Source of the DNA: Pseudomonadales bacterium | GTDB taxonomy: Bacteria; Pseudomonadota; Gammaproteobacteria; Pseudomonadales; Pseudohongiellaceae | NCBI GenBank assembly: GCA_024234395.1 | Contig: JACKOH010000002.1 | Location: forward strand, 1,364,001-1,428,000 | DNA length: 64,000 bases | Reading direction: 5' to 3' | Shown here: in pieces, positions 9,626 through 18,275 of the stretch | Numbering within the stretch: the stretch's first letter is position 1 | Layout of the letters: every line of letters starts with the position of its first letter | Translations under genes and position numbers: made by a program | The notes under the pieces: model-generated | Database searches by the model: none | The model's input: the letters and a program-made list of their open reading frames with translations, nothing else | Told to the model about the DNA's origin: nothing

Positions 9626-10435
9626 TCAGCGATTGGGCAGGGAATGCTCACCAAGGCTGGCAGGATGATGGGCCACTTCATGGTCATTGATGCCGGTCTG
9701 GAAAGGGGTGGCAAGATAGCCTGGGGGATTCTGGCGATACTTGAGGTAGGAATATTCGGCGTGGTTAAGAGCCAGTCTCAGCCCCATCAGGCCATGCAGG
9801 AATCCGAATCTGAGCAGGAACTTGTTGAGAAAGGTATAGGCAAAATTCATTACCGCCCGCGGAAAATTGCGCTTACGATCCGACAGGCGGGCGAACTCCC
9901 GGAACGCGGTCTTCATCTCCATCAGATCGCGGTAGGAAAAATGTTCCAGCGGATGTTTCAGTTGCGGGCACTGATCATGGCAGGAAAGTTTCACGCTTTC
10001 GTGGACCATGGCATTGGAAAACCGACCCAGTGATTTTCGGAACAGCCGCAGCTGGTAGTCGGGGTAGTAACCACCCCAGCGGATGAAGCGGTCGCCGATA
10101 AACAGCTTTCGGGCAATCCGGTAAGCGGGCGCCCGCAGGTCGAGTTTCCGGATTTCCCCGATCAGTGCGTCGCTGAGCACCTCGTCGGCATCGAGACTCA
10201 GCACCCATTCATTACTGCAACGGGACAGTGCACTGTTTTTCTGGCGCCCATAGCCGAGCCAGTCCTGGTGGAAGATTCTGTCTGTGTAGCGACGTGCGAT
10301 TTCCAGGGTCCGGTCACTGCTACCGGAGTCAACGATGACTATTTCGTCGGCAAGCTTTGCCGCCTGTCGCAGGCAGGAATCAATAATTCGCTCTTCGTCC
10401 TGGCAGATAATGAAGACTGAGAGTGGCTGATTCAT
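9626..10435 (-). CDS. Family 2 glycosyltransferase, WaaE/KdtX-like
   Basis: This is a cytoplasmic GT-A glycosyltransferase likely to act on lipopolysaccharide core. The N-terminal nucleotide-sugar domain has VIVDSGSSD and the metal-binding LSLDADEV. The WGGYYPDYQLRLFRK and HESVKL motifs are characteristic of the WaaE beta-1,4-glucosyltransferase group. Its 269 residues are close to the usual family length. The ATG at 10435 is followed at once by the first beta strand. It is the last clearly core gene before an accessory stretch begins. Confidence 0.85.
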   Translation of the reverse strand: MNQPLSVFIICQDEERIIDSCLRQAAKLADEIVIVDSGSSDRTLEIARRYTDRIFHQDWLGYGRQKNSALSRCSNEWVLSLDADEVLSDALIGEIRKLDLRAPAYRIARKLFIGDRFIRWGGYYPDYQLRLFRKSLGRFSNAMVHESVKLSCHDQCPQLKHPLEHFSYRDLMEMKTAFREFARLSDRKRNFPRAVMNFAYTFLNKFLLRFGFLHGLMGLRLALNHAEYSYLKYRQNPPGYLATPFQTGINDHEVAHHPASLGEHSLPNR

Positions 10436-11427
10436 GGGCGTACTTAAAGCGGTTGCTGCGCGGGGAGAGCGAGGAGTCCGTTGCCTGGGTCTGCACTTCT
10501 ATGTCGTCTTTGCTCCGCCCGGCTGGTTCCTGCAATTTGTTCTGAAGCGGCACTGGGTGGCGTGCGGAACAGACTTGAGATGCTGCCCAGAAGAGGACTT
10601 GAACATCTCTGGACGTCAATATTTTATTAATAAATACAATGCGTTAGCTGGTATTTCCTGTTTTGAGTTCCACGTACGTTCCACATATTAAACCGCATAT
10701 TTCATGAAAAATGTCGAATCGCTGTTTGACCCTGTCTTTCCAGGTGCAAACAAAGAATTCAAGCCAAGGACCTGCCGGGGCAGAATGCTACCAGACTTCG
10801 CTTGCATTTCCACGTGGTTTTTAGCCGTCGGGGTGAAGTGAAATTTAGCGGCGGCGATATCTCAAATAATGGTGTGTTGCCTCAGTGACAGGCCTATGAA
10901 CGTATTAGTTTAACCCAGGCGGTAGCTAAGGATGTTGAATTGCATGCTATATGGCCGCATTTGTGTTGGAAAATTGACCCATTCACAGCAGATATCGTGG
11001 GATTGAAGTTTAGTAGGAATTGTTAGCAGGCAGATTAACTTTCTGCCTTTCTGTGGCCCGAGCGCGGCTCGGTAGGGCTTCGAAGGCATAATCGTCCTGG
11101 AAATAGTGGAATGGACTTTTTATGTATTCGTCTTTAAAAGGGCTGGCTAGCGTGAAGCGCTTAACAACCTGCTAAGTAGAGCCTATAACTCAATCCATTG
11201 GTTAAGACCTCAGGCATCAAATCTCTTAACGACCGCGATCAATGGCGAGCCCGCTCAGACATCCCAGGTCCTTCTTCCAGTTCAGGTGGCCACGCGAGCT
11301 TTCCAACTGGCAGCCTGCTGACGCATCATTAACAGACTGAGCTGGCCGACATTTGCGACTAAGGTGAACGGAACGAAGTTGATACCCGGTCAATTGATGC
11401 CGTACTTCGACCGAACCGGGACTTGCC
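10436..11427. other. 1-kb region without recognisable genes
   Basis: No convincing coding sequence is visible on either strand. The stretch is more A/T-rich than the core genes to its left and contains many stops. It includes a tRNA-Leu 3'-end-like piece at 10584-10603. It probably is decayed sequence at the edge of an accessory region. Confidence 0.5.
10584..10603 (-). other. Fragment matching a tRNA-Leu 3' end, candidate attachment site
   Basis: On the minus strand TTCAAGTCCTCTTCTGGGCA reads like the T-loop, T-stem 3' side and acceptor 3' strand of a bacterial tRNA-Leu. It is followed by GCA where the encoded CCA end would be. The upstream side cannot fold the rest of a tRNA: the T-stem 5' side is only partly complementary. 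Such 3' remnants are what site-specific integration into tRNA genes leaves behind. No second copy was noticed in the window. Confidence 0.45.
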
Positions 11428-12351
11428 ATGGAATCCATCTATTACGTCTTATGCTGGCACTGCCACCGCCGGTGCAAACACTGTTACGAGGAACGCTTCC
11501 GGCCCTATGTGCGGGATGAACTCGAATCCGTGGTGGCCGAGGCCAAGCGCAACGCCCCTTCCATCGTGGCTAATCTTCCGGAACGGATGACCTATCTGGA
11601 ACTGGACCCGCAAGACCCGCAACGCTTTCTCGAGAAAACCGGCAAGATCACTCTCTCGGGTGGTGATGTACTAACCGAACCAGTGCGGGAGTCGGTCCTC
11701 TATCCAACCCTGGAAGCGATTCACGACAAGTACCGGGACAATGGCGGCATCCGAGTCGTGGTACAGACGACCGGCGACCTGTTGACCCCTGCCATCATCG
11801 AGGAACTGCTGGCGAGAGGTGTTTGGAACATTTCGGTTTCCGGACTCGACGACTACCACGTGGGAATGGAAGGCGAAAAGAAACAGGCATTTGCCAAGCG
11901 GGTCCCTGCGATGCTCCTGGACGCGGGCCTGCAGGACTCAACGGCCCTGGACACGCGCAGTGAGCGCGGCAACCTGGAGGGCCCGCTGTTCTCGATGTTC
12001 GGCGCCACCGAAGACACCTGGATCGGCAAGCTGTGGCCCCGGGGGCGTGCCTGGCAAAACAATTTCTCGCAGGCGACCCTGGCAGACAATTTCTGCGACG
12101 CCTGGTCGGGCGGCCTGAACTTTCTCAACCATCAGTACGCGGGGTCCGAGGTACCCTGCCAGGGACTTACCGTTAAACCATTTCCGGAAATCCGGAGAGG
12201 AACAGGCAATGTCAATGCAGTTTCCGGACCTGATCAGGTCATTACCCGTTTTCGACGGGCCGTTCGATGCATTCAAGTTGGAATCCGAAAGCTTCAAGGT
12301 GCTGTTTGCCTCTTACCCGGCGGGCACGGACATTCCTGCCCATCAGCATGA
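11428..12351 (+). CDS. Radical SAM protein, C-terminus probably altered
   Basis: The radical-SAM cluster motif is C12-x3-C16-x2-C19 (CHRRCKHC), followed by ITLSGGDVLTEP, which fits the GGE-type SAM-binding motif. The ATG at 11428 directly precedes a hydrophobic strand leading into the cluster loop. From about residue 255 the reading frame runs out of phase over the start of the next gene, and the last 50 residues look non-native. The protein is therefore probably truncated or fused by a deletion. Cysteines that could bind an auxiliary cluster are seen only in part. The substrate is unknown. Confidence 0.7.
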   Translation: MESIYYVLCWHCHRRCKHCYEERFRPYVRDELESVVAEAKRNAPSIVANLPERMTYLELDPQDPQRFLEKTGKITLSGGDVLTEPVRESVLYPTLEAIHDKYRDNGGIRVVVQTTGDLLTPAIIEELLARGVWNISVSGLDDYHVGMEGEKKQAFAKRVPAMLLDAGLQDSTALDTRSERGNLEGPLFSMFGATEDTWIGKLWPRGRAWQNNFSQATLADNFCDAWSGGLNFLNHQYAGSEVPCQGLTVKPFPEIRRGTGNVNAVSGPDQVITRFRRAVRCIQVGIRKLQGAVCLLPGGHGHSCPSA

Positions 12352-12518
12352 CACGGAAAACGTGGGAGTGGTCACCCCGGGGTTGCCTGCAGTTGTCCAC
12401 CGCGGAAGAAACCCGACGGTTCGAGCCCGGCGACTGGTATCACCAGGATGCCCGGAAGCAACATGCGGCTAAATCTGACCAGGATACCCAGATAATCGAG
12501 TTCTGGTTCGAGAGGTAA
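12209..12518 (+). pseudogene. Small cupin-fold protein interrupted by a frameshift
   Basis: The first part (MSMQFPDLIRSLPVFDG...PAHQHDTENVGVVT) has the HxHxxx(E) cupin metal motif. The rest (GCLQLSTAEETRRFEPGD...HQDARKQHAA) continues in the next frame. The change occurs at an ACCCCGGGG run near 12377, where removing one C would restore a roughly 100-residue cupin ending at 12518. A GGAGAGGAAC ribosome site precedes the ATG at 12209. It may be a true mutation or a homopolymer sequencing error. It overlaps the damaged end of the radical SAM gene. Confidence 0.75.
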
Positions 12519-12524
12519 AGAGGT

Positions 12525-12563
12525 AAAAAGGGCGTGCCGACAACAGCACGACACGCCCTTTTT
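12525..12563. terminator. Bidirectional intrinsic terminator
   Basis: AAAAAGGGCGTG at 12525-12536 pairs perfectly with CACGCCCTTTTT at 12552-12563, with A and T tracts at the two sides. It lies between the convergent cupin gene and the secreted-protein gene and can serve both. Confidence 0.88.
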
Positions 12564-12588
12564 CCGGAGAGAACCTGCCTGGCTTGAA

Positions 12589-13527
12589 TCAGGGAGATAC
12601 GTTGACGGTAATATAGGTATCCCCATACAGCCCGCCGTCATCGGCCCGTCCCCACAGGGTGTAGGTACCCGGTTCCGAGAAGGTGGCGGTTACTTCGTAA
12701 ACGCCGGCCTCGGGAATCGGAGGCGGGGCCCAGAGCGCTCCCCAGGGAGAGTTTGCAGAAGCGCGCGTGTCTTCCCAGGGTTTCACCTGCTCGGGCGAAA
12801 AACTCACTTCACCGGGCCCGCGGTACTTGTTCCAGGAAAGGTACAGACCGTTGACCTTGCCCACCGTGCTGCGTTGCGGCGGCCGGAGAACATCCTTCAT
12901 CCATTCTTCCCGGCTTTTCGGTTCGAAAGAGGTGCTGCTGCCCACCCGGCCCGGTTTGGGTATGCCGTCATCGACAACCTGGGTCCGGATCACGATCGGC
13001 TCGCCAACCCTGGCGGTTCGAACCGTGTCACCCAGCAACCGGGGATCCGGCGGAGTATTGGCACGGGATTCCGGACTGCTGGTACCGGCGCCAAGCGAGC
13101 CGGTTTCCGATGCGATGATAATATTGTCGACGGTGTAGTCGGTCGCCAGCGTGGCATAAGCCTTGCGGGTGACGCCGTTGGGCGAGGTCAGTGTCCAGAC
13201 CAGTTCCTGGTCTCCCCAGTCGGCCGGGACCCTCACCTCGAAGGTAAACCGGTTGCGACGCGGCAGAAAATAGGTCGGCTGGCCCTGGTCGGCTTCGCCT
13301 GGCGAGAAGTAGTTATTTTCCCCAACCGGGATGTCGATCTGCTCCTCCCAGTTTTCATTGAAGTAGCCGAACAGGAAGGAAAAAGTCCCGTCCGCGTTCT
13401 CCCGCCAGCCTTCGTAGGCCGGCTCCACGTGCTGCCCCTTACGGTAACTCAACTGGGCCAGGGCTGTCGGACTGACCAGTACCAGCAGGAGCAGTAGTCC
13501 GACACTATTTGCAAAATACTTCTTCAT
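12589..13527 (-). CDS. Secreted beta-sandwich partner protein, copy A
   Basis: This is a 312-residue exported protein with a clear signal peptide ending ALAQ at about residue 25. No cofactor motif is seen. A conserved segment YEGWRENADGTFSFLFGYFN is followed by LPRRNRF, and the C-terminus TYTLWGRADDGG..YITV resembles the last strands of an Ig- or cadherin-like domain. It lies 20 bp after the cytochrome-monooxygenase gene in one operon. The same pair, in the same order, recurs at 18276-20903, and a third fragment of this family is at 28098-28562. That conserved linkage suggests it is a periplasmic partner or substrate-binding subunit of the monooxygenase. The family name is not known to me. 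Confidence 0.75.
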   Translation of the reverse strand: MKKYFANSVGLLLLLVLVSPTALAQLSYRKGQHVEPAYEGWRENADGTFSFLFGYFNENWEEQIDIPVGENNYFSPGEADQGQPTYFLPRRNRFTFEVRVPADWGDQELVWTLTSPNGVTRKAYATLATDYTVDNIIIASETGSLGAGTSSPESRANTPPDPRLLGDTVRTARVGEPIVIRTQVVDDGIPKPGRVGSSTSFEPKSREEWMKDVLRPPQRSTVGKVNGLYLSWNKYRGPGEVSFSPEQVKPWEDTRASANSPWGALWAPPPIPEAGVYEVTATFSEPGTYTLWGRADDGGLYGDTYITVNVSP

Positions 13528-13547
13528 GGAGATTTCTCTTCTTCTAA

Positions 13548-15020
13548 TTAGTTATTAACTTGCAGGGCGATATCGTTAGTCAGTTCTTCGTCACTGTCCG
13601 AGGTTTCGGGCAATGGCGAAACCAGCGGTGCCAGGCACAGCGGGCAACCGATGATATGGTCGTTGGGGCCCAGATCCAGATTCCTGCGCCGCATATCCAT
13701 TTCATCGAAAAACTGCTCTTCGGTGAGCTTAACCCGAATGCCCAGGTCGATAAACATATTGGTTACCGAACGGTTGCCAGAACCCTGCCAGTTGCGGGGG
13801 TCCGGCACATTGGGATTACTGTCGGTATTGTTCATGTAGCCGGTGATATGCAGGATGGTGCCCTTCGGCAGCAGCGGGGCGTAGTCGTCCGCGAAGGGGT
13901 AACCCCGTACCCAGTTGTGATCATAGCCAACGCAGGAAAGGGTTTCTACCGTATAACCCCAGATGGCTTCCAGGCACATCCGCTCGCCGGGGGCATGCAG
14001 ATGGGGCTCGAAGGTGATCAGCTTGGTGTGATTTTCCAGCACGGTATAGGCATGTAGTTCCTGGTCTTTTTCATTACCGGCGATGCTGATGTCCACGCCG
14101 TTGCCCAGGCCCAGGTTAACCGATTCGAATTTGGGCTCGTAGTCTTGCGGGTGGAATCTGAAGCCGATTTCCAGGTGACCGGTGGTATCCCGGCCATTGG
14201 AGTGCATATGTACGGAATCGGTGGCGAATACGGCGCCGGCCCGCAGCAGACGGCCTGCTTCCGGATCGAAAATGTCCGGATTTCGCCCGACCTCGTGGAC
14301 CGGCCAGCCCACTGTTTCCGAGCCTATCGGATTGCCGTCTTCATCATGGACCTCGGTACGCCAGATCATATGGTGAAAGATATAGCGGCCACCCACGGTT
14401 TCCCGTCCGGTGCCGGCACTGGGCACGTCGTTAACCTCGACGATTTCGACGGATTTCACGTAGCGATCTTCGGTCAGGCCGGTAGGTACCCGGGCCAGCT
14501 CGCCCCACCAGTCCGGTCGGCCCGCCTGCATGAAGAAATCCTGGGTACTCACAACCAGATCAGGTTCGCCTAGCGTCCATTTCACGGTGTCATCGAAGAC
14601 CAGCTGCTGCGGCGCGTCGGCGGCATTCCCCTCGGGTGCGCCGGTGCGGGCCCAGGCGGAGATTGCTGCAATCTCCTGGTCACTCAGTGAAGGGTCATTC
14701 TTGAAATGCTGAATACCGATGTCTTTCTCGACATACCAGGGTGGCATGGCACCGGCCCGGTCCCGCAGGCCGGTTTTGTATTCGATCAGTCCGGCGAACG
14801 GGGCAACCTGCTCGTAGGTGACCAGCGGCATGGGGGCGACGCCGCCCTCCCGGTGACAATGCTGGCAGCTGCGCTGCAGAATCGGCTCGATGTCCTTGTG
14901 GAACGTCACCGACGCCGACTGGCCGGCAGCCGTTCCGGAGCCCGCCAGCAATGGCAGGGCGAGCAGGGACAGGAAGGTTACGGGGGATCCAAGGCGAAGC
15001 AGGCTTCTGGGGTAGTTCAT
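13548..15020 (-). CDS. c-type cytochrome fused to PHM-like copper monooxygenase, copy A
   Basis: This is an exported protein of 490 residues whose signal peptide ends near GTAAGQ. An N-terminal cytochrome c domain has C52-QH-C55-H56 with a MPPWY segment that may give the axial Met. The rest resembles copper type II, ascorbate-dependent monooxygenases of the PHM/dopamine hydroxylase fold. Candidate CuH ligands are H216-H217 (IFHHM) and H273 (MHSNG); candidate CuM ligands are H340 and H342 (EPHLHAPG) and M422 (TNMF). All six positions seem present. A C-terminal CPLC pair follows. The ATG at 15020, after GAGAGAGAAG, starts the signal peptide. The heme could deliver electrons in place of ascorbate. 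The substrate is unknown. Confidence 0.82.
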   Translation of the reverse strand: MNYPRSLLRLGSPVTFLSLLALPLLAGSGTAAGQSASVTFHKDIEPILQRSCQHCHREGGVAPMPLVTYEQVAPFAGLIEYKTGLRDRAGAMPPWYVEKDIGIQHFKNDPSLSDQEIAAISAWARTGAPEGNAADAPQQLVFDDTVKWTLGEPDLVVSTQDFFMQAGRPDWWGELARVPTGLTEDRYVKSVEIVEVNDVPSAGTGRETVGGRYIFHHMIWRTEVHDEDGNPIGSETVGWPVHEVGRNPDIFDPEAGRLLRAGAVFATDSVHMHSNGRDTTGHLEIGFRFHPQDYEPKFESVNLGLGNGVDISIAGNEKDQELHAYTVLENHTKLITFEPHLHAPGERMCLEAIWGYTVETLSCVGYDHNWVRGYPFADDYAPLLPKGTILHITGYMNNTDSNPNVPDPRNWQGSGNRSVTNMFIDLGIRVKLTEEQFFDEMDMRRRNLDLGPNDHIIGCPLCLAPLVSPLPETSDSDEELTNDIALQVNN

Positions 15021-15375
15021 ACTCTTCTCTCTCTTGATGGAATTGCGACGCAACAGAATGGCCTGACGGGTTTTGTCAGTATGCTCAGGGGAGACTCAGG
15101 CCATGCTGGTTAAGGAGCCTCTTGTCAGTTTCGTGAATGAGAGGCTTCTCGATTTTTATTTTCCCTGATTGGAACAGATTTCCCAGGGCCTGTCTAACGA
15201 ATTCTGAAAAATCGTTATCGGATTTCGAAATTCGTCAACTTTGAAATTCACCAGTTGCCGTGAAGGCCCCGTGACTCCTGCAACTTTAATATTGACCGTT
15301 CCATTAAAGCCTGGCATTCGCTACCTAAACAGGCGGGCAGGGTAGATTCGTAACAGTCTGATTTTTCTGTAGTCA

Positions 15376-15653
15376 CTGTATTGCAATTGGTGTTTTTTTG
15401 TGCCTTACTAAAAAGGCTCAACTGGCACCATGGGCTGAGTATTGACTTTGCGTGACACTCAAGACGACTAAACTCTCGAGTTAAAGGGAGGAACCTAATA
15501 CTGAAATTTGCGCCGGTAGACTCGGGATATGCGTCAACAGCCTGAATACTTCCTTGTCGAAACACGCTGAAATTCTTGCGGTTATCAGCGTTGCGTCTAA
15601 GTATCCACCGACTTGATCAGCAACTTTCCGGGCAACACCGAAATCAATAAGGC
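15376..15653. repeat. Upstream region of TonB receptor copy 1, duplicated at 25663-25923
   Basis: From TATTGCAATTGGTGTTTTTTT to CTTTCCGGGCAAC this non-coding sequence recurs upstream of the second receptor copy with scattered differences. A TTGACT hexamer in it (ATTGACTTTGCGTGACACTC) could be part of a promoter, but no well-spaced -10 box is obvious. Confidence 0.85.
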
Positions 15654-15712
15654 AGCCGCCAGCTCCACGACAGCAGCGGCGAAATAAATAATAAAAGGAG
15701 TGAAATAACAAA

Positions 15713-17893
15713 ATGAGTCTCCCACAAACTTTCAGACGTTCCACGCTGTATACCGGTATCGTTATTACCCTGGCCGGAATTTCCCAACCGCTGTTTGCCC
15801 AGAGTGATATCGAAGAGGTTATCGTCACTGCGCAGAAGCGCGAGCAGGCGGTGCTTGACGTGCCCCAGGCCATCTCGGTGGTCAGCACCGAAGAAATCGA
15901 AAACATGGGCGCTACGGACCTGTCCCAGATCCAGGCGGCAATCCCCAGCCTGACAGTCAACACCAATCCAAATGGCAACAATGACACGGTCATTCTGCGG
16001 AATATCTCTTTCGACAGTGCCAACGGTCTGCCGACGGTGGGCCGGTTCATCGATGAGGCGAATGTCAACGCTGACCGATCCGGTTTTGGTATCACCTTCC
16101 CCATGCTTGACCTGGACCGGGTTGAGGTTTTGAAAGGGCCGCAGGGCACACTGTACGGAGAAAGTTCGATCGGCGGTGCGATCAAGTACATCACCAAGAA
16201 CCCCAATCTGGTGGGCGACACGGATCTGTTTGTAGAAACCAACGTCAACTCCATCGACGGTGGCGGCAACGGCTATCGCGTGACCGCGGCAGGCAACGTC
16301 CTCAGTACAGATACCTTCGGTCTCCGTCTTATGGGTTACAAGGAGACCAAGCCTGGCTGGGTCGACAACGACTACTGGGGAAAAGAGGCCAACGAACAGG
16401 AGCGGGAATCCTACCGGCTGAAAGCACTTTGGGCCCCGATCGACGCCTTTTCGGCGGACCTGCTGTATCAGCACTACGAGGCAGCTCAGGCGGCCAATGG
16501 TCGCAGTGAAACTGACTTTACGAATCATGGATTTACCGCCACCTCGATCTATGAGGACTGGGACCTGGCAACCTTGACACTGCATTGGGATATTACGCCC
16601 GAGATTTCGCTGACCAGCGCTACCAGCAAACTGGACCGAAAGGCCAACTCTCCCACCGATGTGAGCGGCTGGGTGCCGGTGGTGGAAAGGTTTTTCCCGG
16701 GCACCACCGTGTATGCGCCGCAGTTTGGTAACGAGATTACGGTGGATCAACCAGTCGAATTGATTGGCTATGAAACTCCCGGAGTGATCGACAATATCAG
16801 CCATGAAACCCGGCTCAACGGTGTCTTTCGCGACAACATCTACTGGACGGCCGGGTTTTACTGGAAAGATGCCGAGTACTCGGCCGATTCCGGCAGTATC
16901 TACTGGCCCGACCCGGACGCTACCGGAGCGGGAGCCGGGCACGCCACCAATGTTTACCAGTCCACGGAAGCCTATGCCCTGTTTGCCGACGTCAGCTATC
17001 AGTTCGCCGATGCCTGGGAGGCCACCTTCGGCCTGCGGCAGTACTGGGACGAGCGCTACTCAAACTCCTCGGGTATCAGCTTCGGCACGCCACGGGGGTT
17101 TTCCGACACGGTGAAAAACGACTCGACCATTGGCCGGGTAGTGCTGAAGTACGCTTACGATGAGAATACCGTTGTATATGCCAGTGCCTCCCAGGGTTTC
17201 CGCTCCGGGGGTATTCAGACCGCGGAAACTTTCAACACCTCGGGAGGGGAGGTACCCAATACCTTCGATCCGGAAGAGCTGATTACCTATGAACTTGGGC
17301 TCAAGGGTCGTACCCTGGGCGGAGACCTCAGGTACGAATTGGCCACCTACTTTTCCGACTACGACAACGTGCAGATCGTCGTGCCCGTGCTGGTACTGTC
17401 AGCGGTCACTTCCGGAGGTACGGCGGAAATCAAGGGGTTCGAATCGGCCCTGAGTTACGATATCACCCCCAACCTGTTTGTGAACTTTTCTTACAGTTAC
17501 AACGATGCCCAGTACACCCAGACGACTCCGGAGCATGATAAGGGTGAGCCGTTCAACGGCGTGCCCATGTACAGCACCATCGGGTTGTCCGCAGACTATT
17601 CGTTCAACTGGTCCAGCCAGATTCGTGGCCATTTCCGGATGGACTACTTCAGCCAGGACGGGCAGGAAGAGAACAGCAAATCCGGTAGTTTCAGTATCAA
17701 GCACCAGGAGCACGAGGGTCTCAAGCAACTCAATGCCCGGGTGGGCTGGCTGTTCGACGACTGGAGTGCTTACCTGTATGCGGAAAATCTCACCAACGAG
17801 GAACAGAAGCTGCGCAGGCCCTTCCGCGGAACTATTGACTACGTCATCCAGCCGCCGCGTTCACTCGGCCTGACTGTCCGCTATCAGTTCTAA
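15713..17893 (+). CDS. TonB-dependent receptor, copy 1 (intact)
   Basis: This is an outer-membrane beta-barrel with a plug, 726 residues. It has a signal peptide ending LFAQ at about residue 29, a TonB-box-like EEVIVTAQKREQ, plug motifs including VEVLKGPQGTLYGESSIGGAI, and a C-terminal aromatic residue (VRYQF). The ATG at 15713 follows AAGGAG. It is divergent from the monooxygenase operon copy A, so uptake of the monooxygenase substrate is a reasonable guess. Two further copies exist: a central fragment at 25924-26887 and a 5'-truncated copy at 40828-42656. The barrel resembles receptors for hydrophobic or complex organic substrates rather than typical siderophore receptors, but the ligand is unknown. 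Confidence 0.92.
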   Translation: MSLPQTFRRSTLYTGIVITLAGISQPLFAQSDIEEVIVTAQKREQAVLDVPQAISVVSTEEIENMGATDLSQIQAAIPSLTVNTNPNGNNDTVILRNISFDSANGLPTVGRFIDEANVNADRSGFGITFPMLDLDRVEVLKGPQGTLYGESSIGGAIKYITKNPNLVGDTDLFVETNVNSIDGGGNGYRVTAAGNVLSTDTFGLRLMGYKETKPGWVDNDYWGKEANEQERESYRLKALWAPIDAFSADLLYQHYEAAQAANGRSETDFTNHGFTATSIYEDWDLATLTLHWDITPEISLTSATSKLDRKANSPTDVSGWVPVVERFFPGTTVYAPQFGNEITVDQPVELIGYETPGVIDNISHETRLNGVFRDNIYWTAGFYWKDAEYSADSGSIYWPDPDATGAGAGHATNVYQSTEAYALFADVSYQFADAWEATFGLRQYWDERYSNSSGISFGTPRGFSDTVKNDSTIGRVVLKYAYDENTVVYASASQGFRSGGIQTAETFNTSGGEVPNTFDPEELITYELGLKGRTLGGDLRYELATYFSDYDNVQIVVPVLVLSAVTSGGTAEIKGFESALSYDITPNLFVNFSYSYNDAQYTQTTPEHDKGEPFNGVPMYSTIGLSADYSFNWSSQIRGHFRMDYFSQDGQEENSKSGSFSIKHQEHEGLKQLNARVGWLFDDWSAYLYAENLTNEEQKLRRPFRGTIDYVIQPPRSLGLTVRYQF

Positions 17894-17900
17894 GTCAGCA

Positions 17901-17968
17901 GCATCAGGAAACTGATGCAGGCCTGAAATCTGAGCAATCAATGCCGGGGAGGGCGACTCCTCCCCGGC
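17901..17968 (+). terminator. Two hairpins after TonB receptor copy 1
   Basis: GCATCAG-GAAA-CTGATGC (17901-17918) closes a GNRA-type tetraloop. GCCGGGGAGG at 17943-17952 pairs with CCTCCCCGGC at 17959-17968. No T tract follows, so termination or mRNA 3' protection are both possible. The same pair recurs after receptor copy 3. Confidence 0.65.
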
Positions 17969-18199
17969 CCATCAGCTCCGGGTAGGCGGCAAACAGGAAA
18001 CGCAATTTAGCGATGACAACCTTCAATCCTGGTGCTAATGTACCAGGTCAATGGTGCCGAATTTCTTATTAAGACTCATAGTTTCACTAAGCTTCGGGAA
18101 ATTCAAGTTTACTTGCAAGATTGCCCACTAATTAAGCGGGATTATAAAAATCAATTTAACCATCAGTTTTGATGTTTATGGAGTAGCAGGCTGCCGGGT

Positions 18200-18232
18200 C
18201 AACTCCATTATTCACGTAAAATCATGGAGTTG
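18200..18232. promoter_or_regulatory. Inverted repeat upstream of monooxygenase copy B
   Basis: CAACTCCAT (18200-18208) and ATGGAGTTG (18224-18232) form a perfect 9-bp inverted repeat with a 15-bp spacer, ending 43 bp before the start codon. It is a candidate operator. No matching copy was seen upstream of module A. Confidence 0.4.
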
Positions 18233-18275
18233 CAGTACCATCAGCATCACGATTTAGTAAAGCGGAGAAATCGAT

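Noticed and set aside
15644..16942. Long minus-strand open frame of over 400 codons opposite TonB receptor copy 1 (also opposite copies 2 and 3)
   Set aside because: It is the antisense shadow of a high-GC receptor gene, has no recognisable domain, and is copied only because the receptor is.
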